Shown piece after piece: positions 35,601-43,787 of a stretch of DNA of 64,000 bases. The notes under the pieces were generated by a model, which saw nothing but the letters and a program-made list of their open reading frames with translations, searched no databases and was not told the DNA's origin. The DNA lies in the NCBI RefSeq assembly GCF_007741475.1, contig NZ_CP036261.1, positions 3,411,798 to 3,475,797 on the forward strand, read 5' to 3'. Within the stretch, counting starts at the first letter, position 1. Each line of letters starts with the position of its first letter. The stretch is from Rosistilla ulvae (GTDB lineage Bacteria; Planctomycetota; Planctomycetia; Pirellulales; Pirellulaceae). A program made the translations under genes and the position numbers.

Positions 35601-37283
35601 GCCTAATCCAGTCGCCGATCCGACGACCTGAATCATGTTGGAACCATCGCTGTTGAAGTCGCCGGCGACATCTTTAAGTCCGGTAAACGATTTGTTTCCG
35701 GCGATAATCGTATTCGAAAGCGTTACCTCATCACCGTCCGAATACACTCCGCCACCGTCGTTGGCATCGTTTAAGGTGATCGTGGAACTGATGATCGTGA
35801 TGTCCGTATCGGTCCAAATCCCTCCACCCTCGTGCAATGCGATGTTTCCGCTGATGGTGACATTCGTAAGCGTCCCCCCATTGGCACCGTGATAGTAGAT
35901 CGCGCCGCCATCCTCAGCTGTGTTGTTCGTAAACAGGACGCCGGTGGCATTCAGCGTTCCGTGCACGTGAACGCCGCCGCCGCGATCATTGCCGCCGTCA
36001 TTTCCTTGCACGACGGAATCGATCAGATTCAACGTGCTCTCTTGGTCGACAAAGATTCCGCCACCGTAATTGTCGTTGGCGCCCCCTTGGATCGTGACGC
36101 CTGAGATCGTCGCGACCGTGGTATTGCCGCGGGTGTGAAACACGCGGTCGATCCCGCCGCCGTCGATGATCGTCTGGTCAGCTGCCGCACCGAGGATGGT
36201 GACCGATTGGGTGATATCCAAGTCGCCGCGAAGCGCGTTGTTGTCGTTGCCGGCGAGCGTTAGCGTATAGGTCCCTGCGCCTAACTGAATTGTGTCGCCA
36301 CCGCTGCCGCCGTTGGTCGCGATGATCGCTTCCCGCAGCGAGGTCAATCCATCCCCCGCATCGACCACGTCCGCGGTGGTATCGACGGTGATCACCGCCA
36401 ATTTCCCCATCCAATCGGACTGCAGCGATTCGCTGAACGCAACCTCCGTTTGGACCGATCCGGTCGTGTACTCCAGCAGCCAGTCGGCGTCATACGCCCC
36501 GTTTCCCGTGTCGTCATCGCTAGCCGCCACGTCGCAAGCGCATAGTGCCCCCAACGCATCGATCATCGCACGACCGTCGCTGGTCGACGCGATGTCGCAG
36601 CCGTAGATCAGCAGATCGGCGCCGTCGGCAAGGCTGCCGCCCCAGTTCGCGATTTGTCCGGCGTAGCCATCCATCTCGTCGATGCCGAGCCAGGTGTTGC
36701 CCAACTTGATCTGCCCCTCTTCCCCGTGAGAGACGATGTGGATGCCTTGAACATCCTGTTGGCCTGCCAGGATCTCGCTGATCTGATCGACGCCATCGCG
36801 TTGGGCGTCCAAAATGAAGACAGCAAAGCGGCTGTCGTCGCGGTTCAGATCGGCCGTTAGCGCATCGAGATCGGCCACCGCGGAGTCGATGAATACGATC
36901 TGGTTGGCGTTGGATGCCCGCGTCGCATCGCTAGCCGCGGCGCCGTCGGACACTTCGGCCGCTTCGGATTCCAACAGATGGGCGACCTGAGAAGATTGCA
37001 CGCCGGTGCCATCGACGTCGACCAAATCGGCAACCGCCCCCATCGGCGTGGCGCTAAATAGGACGCGATCTTCCAAGACATCCAATGTCGGCGTCTGGCC
37101 TGCGGTACGAACGGGACTCGATAGCGCACTGCCAACACGGGTCGCCCCTTCGTCCACCAGCAACCATGCCCGATCGATCAGAGTTCCGAATCCGAATGTC
37201 ATGCTGAGTCTCGTGTCCTGTCGCCTGTTGTCAATAGCTCTCATGGAGGACAAGCCAAACCACTTGCGGAATCGCTCGACCAT
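29664..37283 (-). CDS. Giant surface protein: LEPR-like N-terminus, DUF4347, beta-helix, cadherin and LamG repeats
   Basis: About 2,539 residues with no classical signal peptide. Residues 70-80 read LEDRVLFSATP, resembling the planctomycete LEPR-XLL motif. A DUF4347 domain follows (about 125-290; IVSHGEEGQIKLGNTWLG, LLIYGCDIA), then a right-handed beta-helix opening with TSLREAIIATNGG. Next are repeats with the pattern YVVVW..DG, a PKD-like unit (ITGDGSYTIGLQVTD occurs later too), several cadherin-like units, a LamG domain (VAVLHLDGDLQDSS) and VCBS-like units. The C-terminal 60 residues have a hydrophobic stretch (SFALGYITWVMRSGFVLTGL) and RSFDPLVVISG, as in related planctomycete proteins. 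Probably an adhesin or envelope protein. The exact start is uncertain; ATG codons at 37,244 and 37,202 are alternatives. Confidence 0.87.
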   Translation of the reverse strand: MVERFRKWFGLSSMRAIDNRRQDTRLSMTFGFGTLIDRAWLLVDEGATRVGSALSSPVRTAGQTPTLDVLEDRVLFSATPMGAVADLVDVDGTGVQSSQVAHLLESEAAEVSDGAAASDATRASNANQIVFIDSAVADLDALTADLNRDDSRFAVFILDAQRDGVDQISEILAGQQDVQGIHIVSHGEEGQIKLGNTWLGIDEMDGYAGQIANWGGSLADGADLLIYGCDIASTSDGRAMIDALGALCACDVAASDDDTGNGAYDADWLLEYTTGSVQTEVAFSESLQSDWMGKLAVITVDTTADVVDAGDGLTSLREAIIATNGGSGGDTIQLGAGTYTLTLAGNDNNALRGDLDITQSVTILGAAADQTIIDGGGIDRVFHTRGNTTVATISGVTIQGGANDNYGGGIFVDQESTLNLIDSVVQGNDGGNDRGGGVHVHGTLNATGVLFTNNTAEDGGAIYYHGANGGTLTNVTISGNIALHEGGGIWTDTDITIISSTITLNDANDGGGVYSDGDEVTLSNTIIAGNKSFTGLKDVAGDFNSDGSNMIQVVGSATGLGGDLTGVDPQLAGLADNGGATLSHMPVAGSAAINAGTATGPSTVDQRGIARDASPDIGAIERVTPSIAATATSRVNTTTSNTQETAGHDRGSLNSIAIADNGNYVVVWSSDNQDGSGWGVYGAIYAADGTVLKNEFQLNNQTANDQIAVSVASDSAGNFVATWTSTNQDGDDNGVYAQRFDAAGNKLGGEIQVNATTVGPQQSAVVAVDRATGDFAIVWEQNNLFSRSVFAQTFDADGTKTGPTENNIATINDILVFHTGPTNPHISMLNGGGYVVGWQAFSDIRVQKFDAFGNTVGSELKPEDSALTMAGESDLAVHHDGSMVVVWTESGTTIKMLRYDSAGNVIGAATTVNTTQAGEQSSPVVDMADDGSYIVAWQGNGDRTGAIDNSGVFAQKYNADGTTNGDEFRINTSTAGDQNQVSLAVVGPDQFVAVWSGAGPGDTTGVFVRQFNPFHNTAPIAVTGGPYTINEGDALTIDGTGSTDADTDPLQFEWDLDNDGSFGETAVLRTSTATLPWSVLQGVGIDNDGVYTIGLRVSDGKGGVDTSTTTLTVLNVAPSVTSNAIVTIDENSTIAQTVTATDPADTIVYSIIGGPDESRFTIDANTGVLSFVAAPDFENPTDSDGDNGYSVQVAATDTGGASDVIAILVTVADTNDNAPVIASVPLATVSESSGVGTLVANLSASDADTAATFGNWTITDGNLDGIFAIDAASGQITIADATNLDFEATTGYALSVTVSDGVNTSVVQSVSIAIADENDNAPVIAAGAEFTLSEIEPSGTLLGTLNASDVDASPSVLQNWTIVGGNTLDAFQLDATTGELSLRDQTVLDATTTPLYTLQITVSDDVNVSAIETVTVNVTPTLAPVAGDDNFTVAEGGTINVSVDSDWHNASWHQRQLLTLDNSASGSALTDFAVLVKLHGTATDAITIDYSRTQDQGQDLRFIDSDGTLLTHEIQSWDESGYSYVWVRVPTIDAASNSDSIWMYYDNPGAMPLSAPSATWTTDNVAVLHLDGDLQDSSTADNDGAGTAGSSTAGQVGSAASFNGTNSTVSLGSDTSLDNIFENGGSISGWINAEDWGGGNFGRIVDKASSLFNGGSTGGAGWALEVGNQGTADGFLLFNVGFSGGEADWRTPVGSIQLNTWHHVALVYDSNFSSNDPQIYVDGVLQTVTEMRTPSGSVLSDAAIDMTVGNFAQATSRAFDGLIDELRITDTARTAAQINAERLQGLGLFVSGGPVESGPGGVLQNDYDPEGQTLQVALLDAPLHAATFHLAADGSFTYVHGGGEVASDSFTYTLTDLSGVSSVGTVHLTVTPVNDAPTAHAGGTYTIEEGSSLSLDGSLSSDVDNAIVSYRWDLDGDGIFGEPGESLGELAIADWATLNTHGITGDGSYTIGLQVTDALGLTATSTATLIVTNVAPTAFPDGGFGFITDEGTSFITGNVFDNDIDPNEFDTLSFVSVDATGILGTLVNLGDGTFSYDPNGQFESLALGEQAVETFTYTISDGSDGLSTAVVSIVVRGTNDAPTIQIGTETLSYIENQGPVAPLANITLHDVDGSTLQSARIWFGSGYAANQDNLEFTNVGNIHGHWDKASATLTLIGTDTRANYEAAIRSVMYRNPSETPSETPRVLQVEINDGNLLSATVARSVRVTSVNDNPVAGGDSFDVVGGETLTGSGLLQNDTDVDGDPLTAQLVSGPSNGTLTLSPDGSFVYHPDVEFAGIDRFTYVAFDGQAASEPQEVVIVIAAANLSGGTGSVGDSGSSSNDSSSSNSLTDNLDDSKLTIVESAIAAGSANTNSANESVTPRRVETAAIEILEDLAKTDEDDAAILGVMLGDDEQFNWAPQLQRQAITLERDVEKTAANDSQATRNDDGNIIAQYDFIAQPGMAWEEMDAFRSQIDGQLFGNAITFTTVGITSSSFALGYITWVMRSGFVLTGLLANMPVWRSFDPLVVISGMSHEGNAETLQEIISREKQNLDQSTKN

Positions 37284-37409
37284 AGAAAGACTACGTCAGA
37301 CGAAGGGGACGCGAGAAGAAAGCGGCGCCGCCGCGAGAAACCAACCAGCGCAGATAACGGGCTTCTGCCGCCTGCACCGATTATCCGCTGCGAAAAAGCG
37401 GTACAGCGA

Positions 37410-38156
37410 TCAGAAATCGATGACTTGCAGGTCTTCGGCAACGCCGATGCCGGGACAATTCGATTCTGCGTCGGCGATCCCGACGGGATCATCCGACGTT
37501 TCCAGCGGATTCAGATGGACCAACCAGGTTTGTCGGGCAGCGATCGCGGCGGCGGTTCTGCCGACACGGTCGGTCGAGCTGTGCCCGGTCTTGATCGCCC
37601 ATTCGTCCTGGCTGGCGCGGAAATTGCATTCGTGCAACAACAAGTCGACACCCCGAACCACCGGAACGTATTCGGCGGTGGGATCGGCCGTCGTGTCGGT
37701 TACATACGCCATGCTACGGTCGGGCCAATCGATTCGATAACCGACCGATCCGCCCGGATGTTCCAGGGCAAACGGCAGCACCATCGAATCGCCAGCCAGT
37801 GGGAAGGCGTGCCCGGCGACGACGGGCTTCCATTGGACATCCAATTCCACCGGAAAGATCGCTTCGCTGAACAAGTGGCTTTGGATCGCTGCCAATTTCT
37901 CCGGTTCACCCCACACGCGAACCTCGCTAACCGGCCGTTGGAAGACGACGCTCAATAAAAACGTGAGGCCGCAGATATGATCCAAATGACTGTGCGAGAG
38001 CAGGATGTCCAAGTGATCGGTTTCGATCAACGACGGTAGACGAAACAAACCAGCCCCGGCGTCGAGGACGATCCCCGACTCGGGTAAAAAATAACACGAC
38101 GTCTGACGCGTTTCGCTGGGATGGTAGCCGGCGGTTCCAAGGCAATGCAGTTTCAT
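37410..38156 (-). CDS. MBL-fold metallo-hydrolase (RNase Z-like group)
   Basis: A 248-residue metallo-beta-lactamase fold protein starting MKLHCLGTAGYHPSETRQTS. The metal site SHSHLDHICG (HxHxDH) is intact, followed by a later VTDTTADP Asp, a LLLHECNF His and GHSSTDRVGRTAA as in RNase Z-like and arylsulfatase-like members. The frame opens 117 codons earlier, but those overlap the neighbouring gene's 3' end and show no similarity. Substrate is unknown; the tRNase Z group is the nearest in motif layout but the exosite arm was not recognised. It is encoded 110 bp downstream of the cytochrome c maturation gene. Confidence 0.87.
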   Translation of the reverse strand: MKLHCLGTAGYHPSETRQTSCYFLPESGIVLDAGAGLFRLPSLIETDHLDILLSHSHLDHICGLTFLLSVVFQRPVSEVRVWGEPEKLAAIQSHLFSEAIFPVELDVQWKPVVAGHAFPLAGDSMVLPFALEHPGGSVGYRIDWPDRSMAYVTDTTADPTAEYVPVVRGVDLLLHECNFRASQDEWAIKTGHSSTDRVGRTAAAIAARQTWLVHLNPLETSDDPVGIADAESNCPGIGVAEDLQVIDF

Positions 38157-38265
38157 ATTCGAAGGATACACCAAAAACGCCCGTAGCGCGGGCAAATACT
38201 GGCACCGTTTTTCCCGTCGATTGGGCGGTCCGCCATCCTTCGTCCTGCAACGGATGCGTTGGGGG

Positions 38266-41200
38266 TTACACTGCCCCCTTGGAATCTCTACCGCTATACA
38301 ATGATCCAGCGATACCGATACCGATGATTGCGAATTGGCTGACGACAAACGCCAGCAGGGCCATTTTGACGCTGTCTTGACCGCCATAAGAGTGCAGGCC
38401 GAATCCGAGTTGATTCGTCCCAAACCAGCTCCAAGCGGTGATGATATTCCCAGCGACGGCCAACGTCGCAAAACCTCGTTCGCCAACCATGCCATCCCAG
38501 CGGGCATGCAACATCAGGGCGTTCCAAATCACGATCAACAGGGCGCCGTTTTCCTTAGGATCCCAGCCCCAGAAGCGGCCCCAGCTGTCGTCGGCCCACA
38601 ATCCGCCCAACACGGTACCGATGAAGCTGAATAGGATTCCGAAACAGCAGACACCGTAGATCATCCGGTACAGATCGCGACGATAGGAGAACAATTTGGG
38701 GCTGATCCGTTTGGAGAAAAATAGATACAAGATCCCCATGATCCCCGCCAGGAACGTGGCGGTGTAACCGAGAGTGATCGTGACCACGTGCGTCGCCAAC
38801 CAGAACTGGGTGTCGAGTACCGCTTGCAACACCGGCATCGTATCGCCCGAATTCAAGCTGTAAGCGACCAACAATCCAAAAACACCACACATTGCAGCGA
38901 CGACGTTGCCGATGCCGTGTCGGTAGATCCGTTCCAACCCCATCCCAAACAGCACGCCAGCCCAAGAGATGAAGACCGCCGACGAATAGAGATTGATCAC
39001 CGGTGCGCGACCGGTAATCATCATCCGCACCACGAGGATCAAAGTGTGCAGGGCCAGCGAGCAACCGATCAGATAAAATGCGGTCTTCTGCGCTCGGGGC
39101 GATTTAATCATCAGACAGTACAACGAAATCAGCAGTGCCAATACATACACGGTGAACGCCGCGACGCTTGAGTGGGTGCCGACCAGCCAGCGTTCCAGTT
39201 GAACCCGCCAAGGTTGCATGTTGCTTGGGTTCGCCGCAGCGACGGCCGAGAGAACACTATCTAAACCGTCGTTAAACGCAGTCGGATCCTCGGCGCCGTA
39301 ACCAGCACGCATCGCGTTGAATCCTGCCAGCCCCGGAATTTCCGCATCGGCTCCGTCCAATTCCGCCGCATACGCTTCCAATGCCGCCGGGGCGTACATC
39401 TTCCATTCCGGTTGCGTTCCTTCGATTTGTGTCTCGGTGTCTTCTTGAGGTGGGAAGATCGCGGGGCCACCGACCTGCAACACTTCTCGGACCTGCATCG
39501 TATTGACCCGCAAGACCGCTTCGCGAAGATCGCGCAACGACATCCCCTCCGGAATCTCGCTCTCGCTGAGATCGTCGACCCGCAACGGTTCGCGGAATAC
39601 CTGTTTGATCATCAAGAAGTGATTCAGGCGGCGATACAATTGCATGATCGCATTTTCTTTGAAACTCAATTCTTGAGCTTCTTTCTCGCGAGTCGCCTTG
39701 GCGATCTTTTCGATCTTGGCAAACGAAGGCTGCAGCTCGCGGAAGCTGTACCGTTTTTCGGTCCGTTCGGACAACCCAACCTCGCTGAGGACTTCGGTGG
39801 CGTCGATCCGAACCATCGGGAAATCCATGATGTCATCGCCATCACCGATCGATTCAAAGAACCACTCCATCGCCGTCAGTTTCTTGCCCACGCGATCGAT
39901 GAGCGCTTGCGGTGCCTTGGATGTCGGCAGCGAGTCTTTGTTGCTGACGACTTTCATCGCCTCGCGAGCGAATTGGTCCAGCGGCAATACACGGCCGCCC
40001 GACATCACCGGGATCTCGCCGGCCCGGTAGAGGTCCATTTCCTTGGCTCGCTGCTCGCTGCTGCTCATATCTTTCCAGAACGTCGGCGGGATCAACATGC
40101 TGATCTGATAGAACGCGACCACCGCCACCGTCGCCACGATCGGCCATCGGCTGCCCGTCTTCTCCGGTTTGGGAAGCTTCTTCTCCTCCCGCTCGCGGCG
40201 GCCAACAAAACGGTCCAACGTCCCGATGAAGTGGACCATCATTCCCAGACCGACGATGCCACAAGCGACATACGGTATCAACCATCCCTCGTTGCGGACG
40301 ACTTGCAGAACCGTCGCTTTGGTCCCACCGGGCGATTCCAAATATTGCGACTGATAAAACGTCTCGCCGCGATAGCGCAACGGATTGTTCATCCAAATCC
40401 GTTCCTTGCGGTCTTCCCCCGTCTCGGTATCGACGATCCGAATGAAGGAACTGTAATCGCGAGGCGTCTCGGTGCCGCTGTAGTTCACCCGGCGGACTTC
40501 GGACAATTGAATCCAATACGGTTTCGGCACGCGAGCGTATCGCAATCCAACGGCAAACTCTTTGTCGTTCGCTTCGAGAATGTCAAAGCTGTCTTTGAAC
40601 GAACTGCCACTGAACAACTTCTCCGCATCGTTCAGATACTGCGAAACCAAAAACGTTCCCAGCGGTTCGGTCTCCCCTTTGGCATAAAACCGAACGTATG
40701 CCGATACGATGTTAGTCCCCTCGCTGGCACCGCCGACCGGGGCTGCCTCTTTGACAGCCAGGCGTTGACCGAGGCCGGTGTCGGCCGGGTTTTCCCCCTC
40801 GTCGGCGACTTGGGAGTTGGGCATGTAATCGACGACTTCGATCTCGAAGGGCAGGCGTGGATCGCTGATCCGCGAATCGCTCCCTTCGTACGCCGCCAGC
40901 ATCGAATCGGGGATCGCAATCACCTGCGTCTCCCCTTCTTTCGATTTGTCCATGAACGCCAGTTCGACTTGGTCCATGTTGATCAAAGTGTTGGACGATT
41001 CGCGTTGCGATAGGATCAACCGTTGCTCCAATTGGCGATCACCAAAGGCAAATTGCCCGATCATCAGAAGGGCGACGCCAAAGTGCAGCAGCAGATTGCC
41101 ACCCTGTTGTCCAAACAACAACAGGCAGCCAACCAACAGGATGCTGGCCACGCCCAAGCCTTTCGCCATCTGCCAAACGATCCGCAGTCCCGGTTCGCCG

Positions 41201-41862
41201 ATCGTAAAGCCGGCAAGGATCGCGATCGCACCGGCACCAAACAGCACGGCCAAGGTTCCAAAGGCGTATTTCCAACCACGACGCGGCGCCGATACGATGC
41301 CGGCGATCGATCCGGCCAACGCCATGAAGACCATCGCGCATAACCCATACCAAACCATCGGATACGACGGGGGTTGTCCCTGCAAACCTTCCGCGTTGGA
41401 AGCGCCAAATACGATCGCCAACAGAACGCCCAGGCCGACGGCGCAGACCGCGGTACCAGCGATCAACCGCGTGCCGGTCGCACGAATATGAAACCGCGTG
41501 ATCTTGGCGGCGATCAAGTTGATCAGTAGCGCCAACCCGATCAATTTTCCGCCGGGAAATGGGAACCAGGCACCATCGGGCATCAGCGTGTTGGCACCGA
41601 TCCGATGTTGGTGAAAGTAGAACGGTTGCGGCACAAAATCGTCGATGTAAACACGGCTGACCCAGCTGGTGAAATAAGCGTCTTTCACCTGTTGCATGTT
41701 CATTTCATCTTGAGCCAGCGTGCCGGCCAGGATGATCACGATCGAAAGCGCAAACAACGCCACGGTCCACTTCAGCGAACCTAAAAATGAAAGCACCGAC
41801 ATCGCCATTGCGTTGATTCCAAGTTCGGAATCGCGCTTGCGATCTGCAGTTACCGTTGCCAT
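38266..41862 (-). CDS. ResB-CcsA fusion, system II cytochrome c maturation
   Basis: A 1,198-residue membrane protein that would carry haem to the periplasm and attach it to apocytochrome c. The N-terminal third is ResB-like (SFLGSLKWTVALFALSIVI, then paired membrane segments and a large periplasmic region with FYAKGETEPLG). A 300-residue linker with low hydrophobicity follows, containing MSGGRVLPLDQFAREAMKVV. The C-terminal 300 residues are CcsA-like, with the haem-binding tryptophan-rich motif WGRFWGWDPKENGALL and conserved His residues on flanking helices (ATHVVTITLGY). ResB and CcsA are usually separate genes, and fused forms are known in several phyla. Upstream lies a lipoprotein gene after a 48-bp gap. 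Confidence 0.93.
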   Translation of the reverse strand: MATVTADRKRDSELGINAMAMSVLSFLGSLKWTVALFALSIVIILAGTLAQDEMNMQQVKDAYFTSWVSRVYIDDFVPQPFYFHQHRIGANTLMPDGAWFPFPGGKLIGLALLINLIAAKITRFHIRATGTRLIAGTAVCAVGLGVLLAIVFGASNAEGLQGQPPSYPMVWYGLCAMVFMALAGSIAGIVSAPRRGWKYAFGTLAVLFGAGAIAILAGFTIGEPGLRIVWQMAKGLGVASILLVGCLLLFGQQGGNLLLHFGVALLMIGQFAFGDRQLEQRLILSQRESSNTLINMDQVELAFMDKSKEGETQVIAIPDSMLAAYEGSDSRISDPRLPFEIEVVDYMPNSQVADEGENPADTGLGQRLAVKEAAPVGGASEGTNIVSAYVRFYAKGETEPLGTFLVSQYLNDAEKLFSGSSFKDSFDILEANDKEFAVGLRYARVPKPYWIQLSEVRRVNYSGTETPRDYSSFIRIVDTETGEDRKERIWMNNPLRYRGETFYQSQYLESPGGTKATVLQVVRNEGWLIPYVACGIVGLGMMVHFIGTLDRFVGRREREEKKLPKPEKTGSRWPIVATVAVVAFYQISMLIPPTFWKDMSSSEQRAKEMDLYRAGEIPVMSGGRVLPLDQFAREAMKVVSNKDSLPTSKAPQALIDRVGKKLTAMEWFFESIGDGDDIMDFPMVRIDATEVLSEVGLSERTEKRYSFRELQPSFAKIEKIAKATREKEAQELSFKENAIMQLYRRLNHFLMIKQVFREPLRVDDLSESEIPEGMSLRDLREAVLRVNTMQVREVLQVGGPAIFPPQEDTETQIEGTQPEWKMYAPAALEAYAAELDGADAEIPGLAGFNAMRAGYGAEDPTAFNDGLDSVLSAVAAANPSNMQPWRVQLERWLVGTHSSVAAFTVYVLALLISLYCLMIKSPRAQKTAFYLIGCSLALHTLILVVRMMITGRAPVINLYSSAVFISWAGVLFGMGLERIYRHGIGNVVAAMCGVFGLLVAYSLNSGDTMPVLQAVLDTQFWLATHVVTITLGYTATFLAGIMGILYLFFSKRISPKLFSYRRDLYRMIYGVCCFGILFSFIGTVLGGLWADDSWGRFWGWDPKENGALLIVIWNALMLHARWDGMVGERGFATLAVAGNIITAWSWFGTNQLGFGLHSYGGQDSVKMALLAFVVSQFAIIGIGIAGSLYSGRDSKGAV

Positions 41863-41910
41863 GGGAGAGCCCTTCTCTATGTATTGCGGTCGTGGGAACG
41901 AAGGCTTTTG

Positions 41911-42972
41911 TTAGCCCTTCGCCGCTGGTTTGATTGTACCTAGGAACTCTGTCAGCGGCTGGTCGGCCGCTTTCACCGCGGCGGGAACGCCGGTCATCTT
42001 GATAAACAGGCTCGATCCGCCCTCCAGCGGAACCATCGTCACATCGATCGCCTTCTCGCCCCCCTCGTCTCCATACAACCGGAAGCGGGTGCCGGTGATT
42101 CCCATCACCGTGATCTCTTCGCCCGATTCGAGAACCCCCGCCGCATCGTCCGGCTTGCTCTTCGGGTTCACTTGGCTCATCCACATCCCGATATTCGCTT
42201 GCATGTCACCCCCGGCTTCGATCAACGTCACCTCCGCCGCACCGTCGTCGGTCGCGACGTCAAAGGCAGCCAATCGCATGCCACCCGACCGCCCCTCGGT
42301 CCAGCCCTCGGGAAGTTCGTAATCGTATTTGCGGGGCGAGTCGGACTCTGCCGCCACGGGGGGAGTTGCATGGGGAGGCATTGCACCACCGCCACCACCC
42401 ATCATCGGCGGACGACCTCCCATCGAAGGTCCCGACTTAAAGACGCCATCGATACTGACCCAGATCGGCTGGGATTCCGACGGCGGATTCTCGACCGTCA
42501 ACGCTTCGCCACCGGCATATTGCCCGGTCTCCGGCGGCAATGCCATCTGGCCACGCCACCGATTGACGTTGGCGAGCACCTGTTCATCCCAGTCGCCGTT
42601 GTTGCCCAGTTCGGCCACGCTCATTTCGATCACGCGTTCACCGGCCGGAATCTGGAACTTCGCATGTTGCATCATGCCTGGCGAGATCCGTTTCCAATCG
42701 TCGGGAACGTCCAACTGGGGAACGCCGTCTTCGTATTTCAGCTGTTGAACCCACTTCTTAAAGTCCGATTCGATCTCCGCGACCGAATCGACATCGGCCA
42801 CCAACTTATAAAACCAAACCTTCTGCGTGGCCGGTACGATTCCGCCGAGCATTCGGTCCTGTTGAATCAACGATTCGGGGACCTCGGTCGGGATCGTGTA
42901 CGTGGTGATCTGGTCGCTCGAACCGCAGCCGACGTGCAGGAGCATCAACAAGCAAAGCCCCAGCGATCGCAT
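41911..42972 (-). CDS. Putative lipoprotein of unknown function
   Basis: A 353-residue protein beginning at the ATG at 42,972 with a lipoprotein signal (LGLCLLMLLHVGC). The frame opens 62 codons earlier but that part has no signal features. The mature protein has two similar beta-rich halves, one around VDDWKRISPG-like residues near 110 and the second around YDYELPEGWTEGRSGGMRLA near 215. They are split by a Met/Gly/Pro-rich linker. Both halves look like the PsbP/DUF-type fold that follows a DWxxxxPG motif, but this is only a resemblance. It is encoded upstream of the ResB-CcsA fusion, 48 bp away, so a link with cytochrome maturation or membrane stress is possible. Confidence 0.75.
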   Translation of the reverse strand: MRSLGLCLLMLLHVGCGSSDQITTYTIPTEVPESLIQQDRMLGGIVPATQKVWFYKLVADVDSVAEIESDFKKWVQQLKYEDGVPQLDVPDDWKRISPGMMQHAKFQIPAGERVIEMSVAELGNNGDWDEQVLANVNRWRGQMALPPETGQYAGGEALTVENPPSESQPIWVSIDGVFKSGPSMGGRPPMMGGGGGAMPPHATPPVAAESDSPRKYDYELPEGWTEGRSGGMRLAAFDVATDDGAAEVTLIEAGGDMQANIGMWMSQVNPKSKPDDAAGVLESGEEITVMGITGTRFRLYGDEGGEKAIDVTMVPLEGGSSLFIKMTGVPAAVKAADQPLTEFLGTIKPAAKG

Positions 42973-43787
42973 GTTGCCAGGCAACGGGAGCGTATTTGAT
43001 TTTTTAGGCGTCAAAGCATTACCAAAGTTAGCATCGCGGGAGAGTGCATCGCCCCGTGATTTTAGAATGTGTGGTTCGGTGCAACCGGAGGTGGGTTTGT
43101 CGGAAGCAAGCATCAACATCGTGTCGATCGTTCCTTCTCGTGGAGCTTCTGGCTCCAAGGGAGGGTTCGTCGCTAGGTAGGGAGCTGCGTTTACTTCCGT
43201 GTATCTTCAACCGATCCCAAGCATACCACACGCAGCTTTCAAAGGGCAGCATCGGGACCATTAATAGGCGGGGAAATCGGTTTCCACCCTGTTTGAAGTA
43301 TAGCCGAGGTATTTGGATCGGGCGATCCAGAATGCCAAAGCGACCAGGGCAAATCCCTTTTTCAAGCTGGTGCGTTTCAGGAATTGATAACCCGCGGCGT
43401 AAGCGAGGCGCGGTGCGGTTTCCTCGCTTACGCGTCGGGTTAGCAAGCGTTCCTGCACCCATGCACTGCCCACTCTCCTGCAATCTATCAGCTGGATGGG
43501 TGCTTGGTAAGCGGAAACGCAACGTCAAAGTGTCGCGGGGAACGATCGCTCGAGCGGCCCAGCCAAGACGGAGGATCTGCGGGAAATGGGGCACAACCAC
43601 TTGTGCTTCCCCCTCCTATGATAACACTCTGTTGAGACTGATTCGCAGTATCAGGACGAATGGCAACGACGCAGTTTGCCAGGGAGCAGCCTGTCCTCAG
43701 CCAGCCACGCTCGGATTCCATCGCTTCGGTTCCGTGAAACCGTTAGCGATCCAACCCGTTTTGCAACCTTTGCATGGAGCTGCTGTG
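42973..43787. other. Divergent intergenic region with family A repeat
   Basis: An 815-base gap between two divergent genes. The long plus-strand frame that crosses it lacks any similarity and belongs in part to an over-extended call of the prepilin gene. The family A repeat at 43,389-43,441 is the only clear structure. Confidence 0.6.
43389..43441. repeat. Inverted repeat, family A copy 2
   Basis: The left arm AACCCGCGGCGTAAGCGAGG pairs with the right arm CCTCGCTTACGCGTCGGGTT around a 13-base centre, with one mismatch (CGCGG against CGACG). Confidence 0.88.

Noticed and set aside
39412-41013. A 533-codon plus-strand frame inside the ResB-CcsA gene
   Set aside because: Antisense shadow; composition is rich in Arg, Asp and His with no domain.
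43044-43787. Long 5' extension of the prepilin frame
   Set aside because: It covers an intergenic gap with a dispersed repeat, has no similarity, and the ATG at 43,788 has a good ribosome-binding site and the standard prepilin leader.
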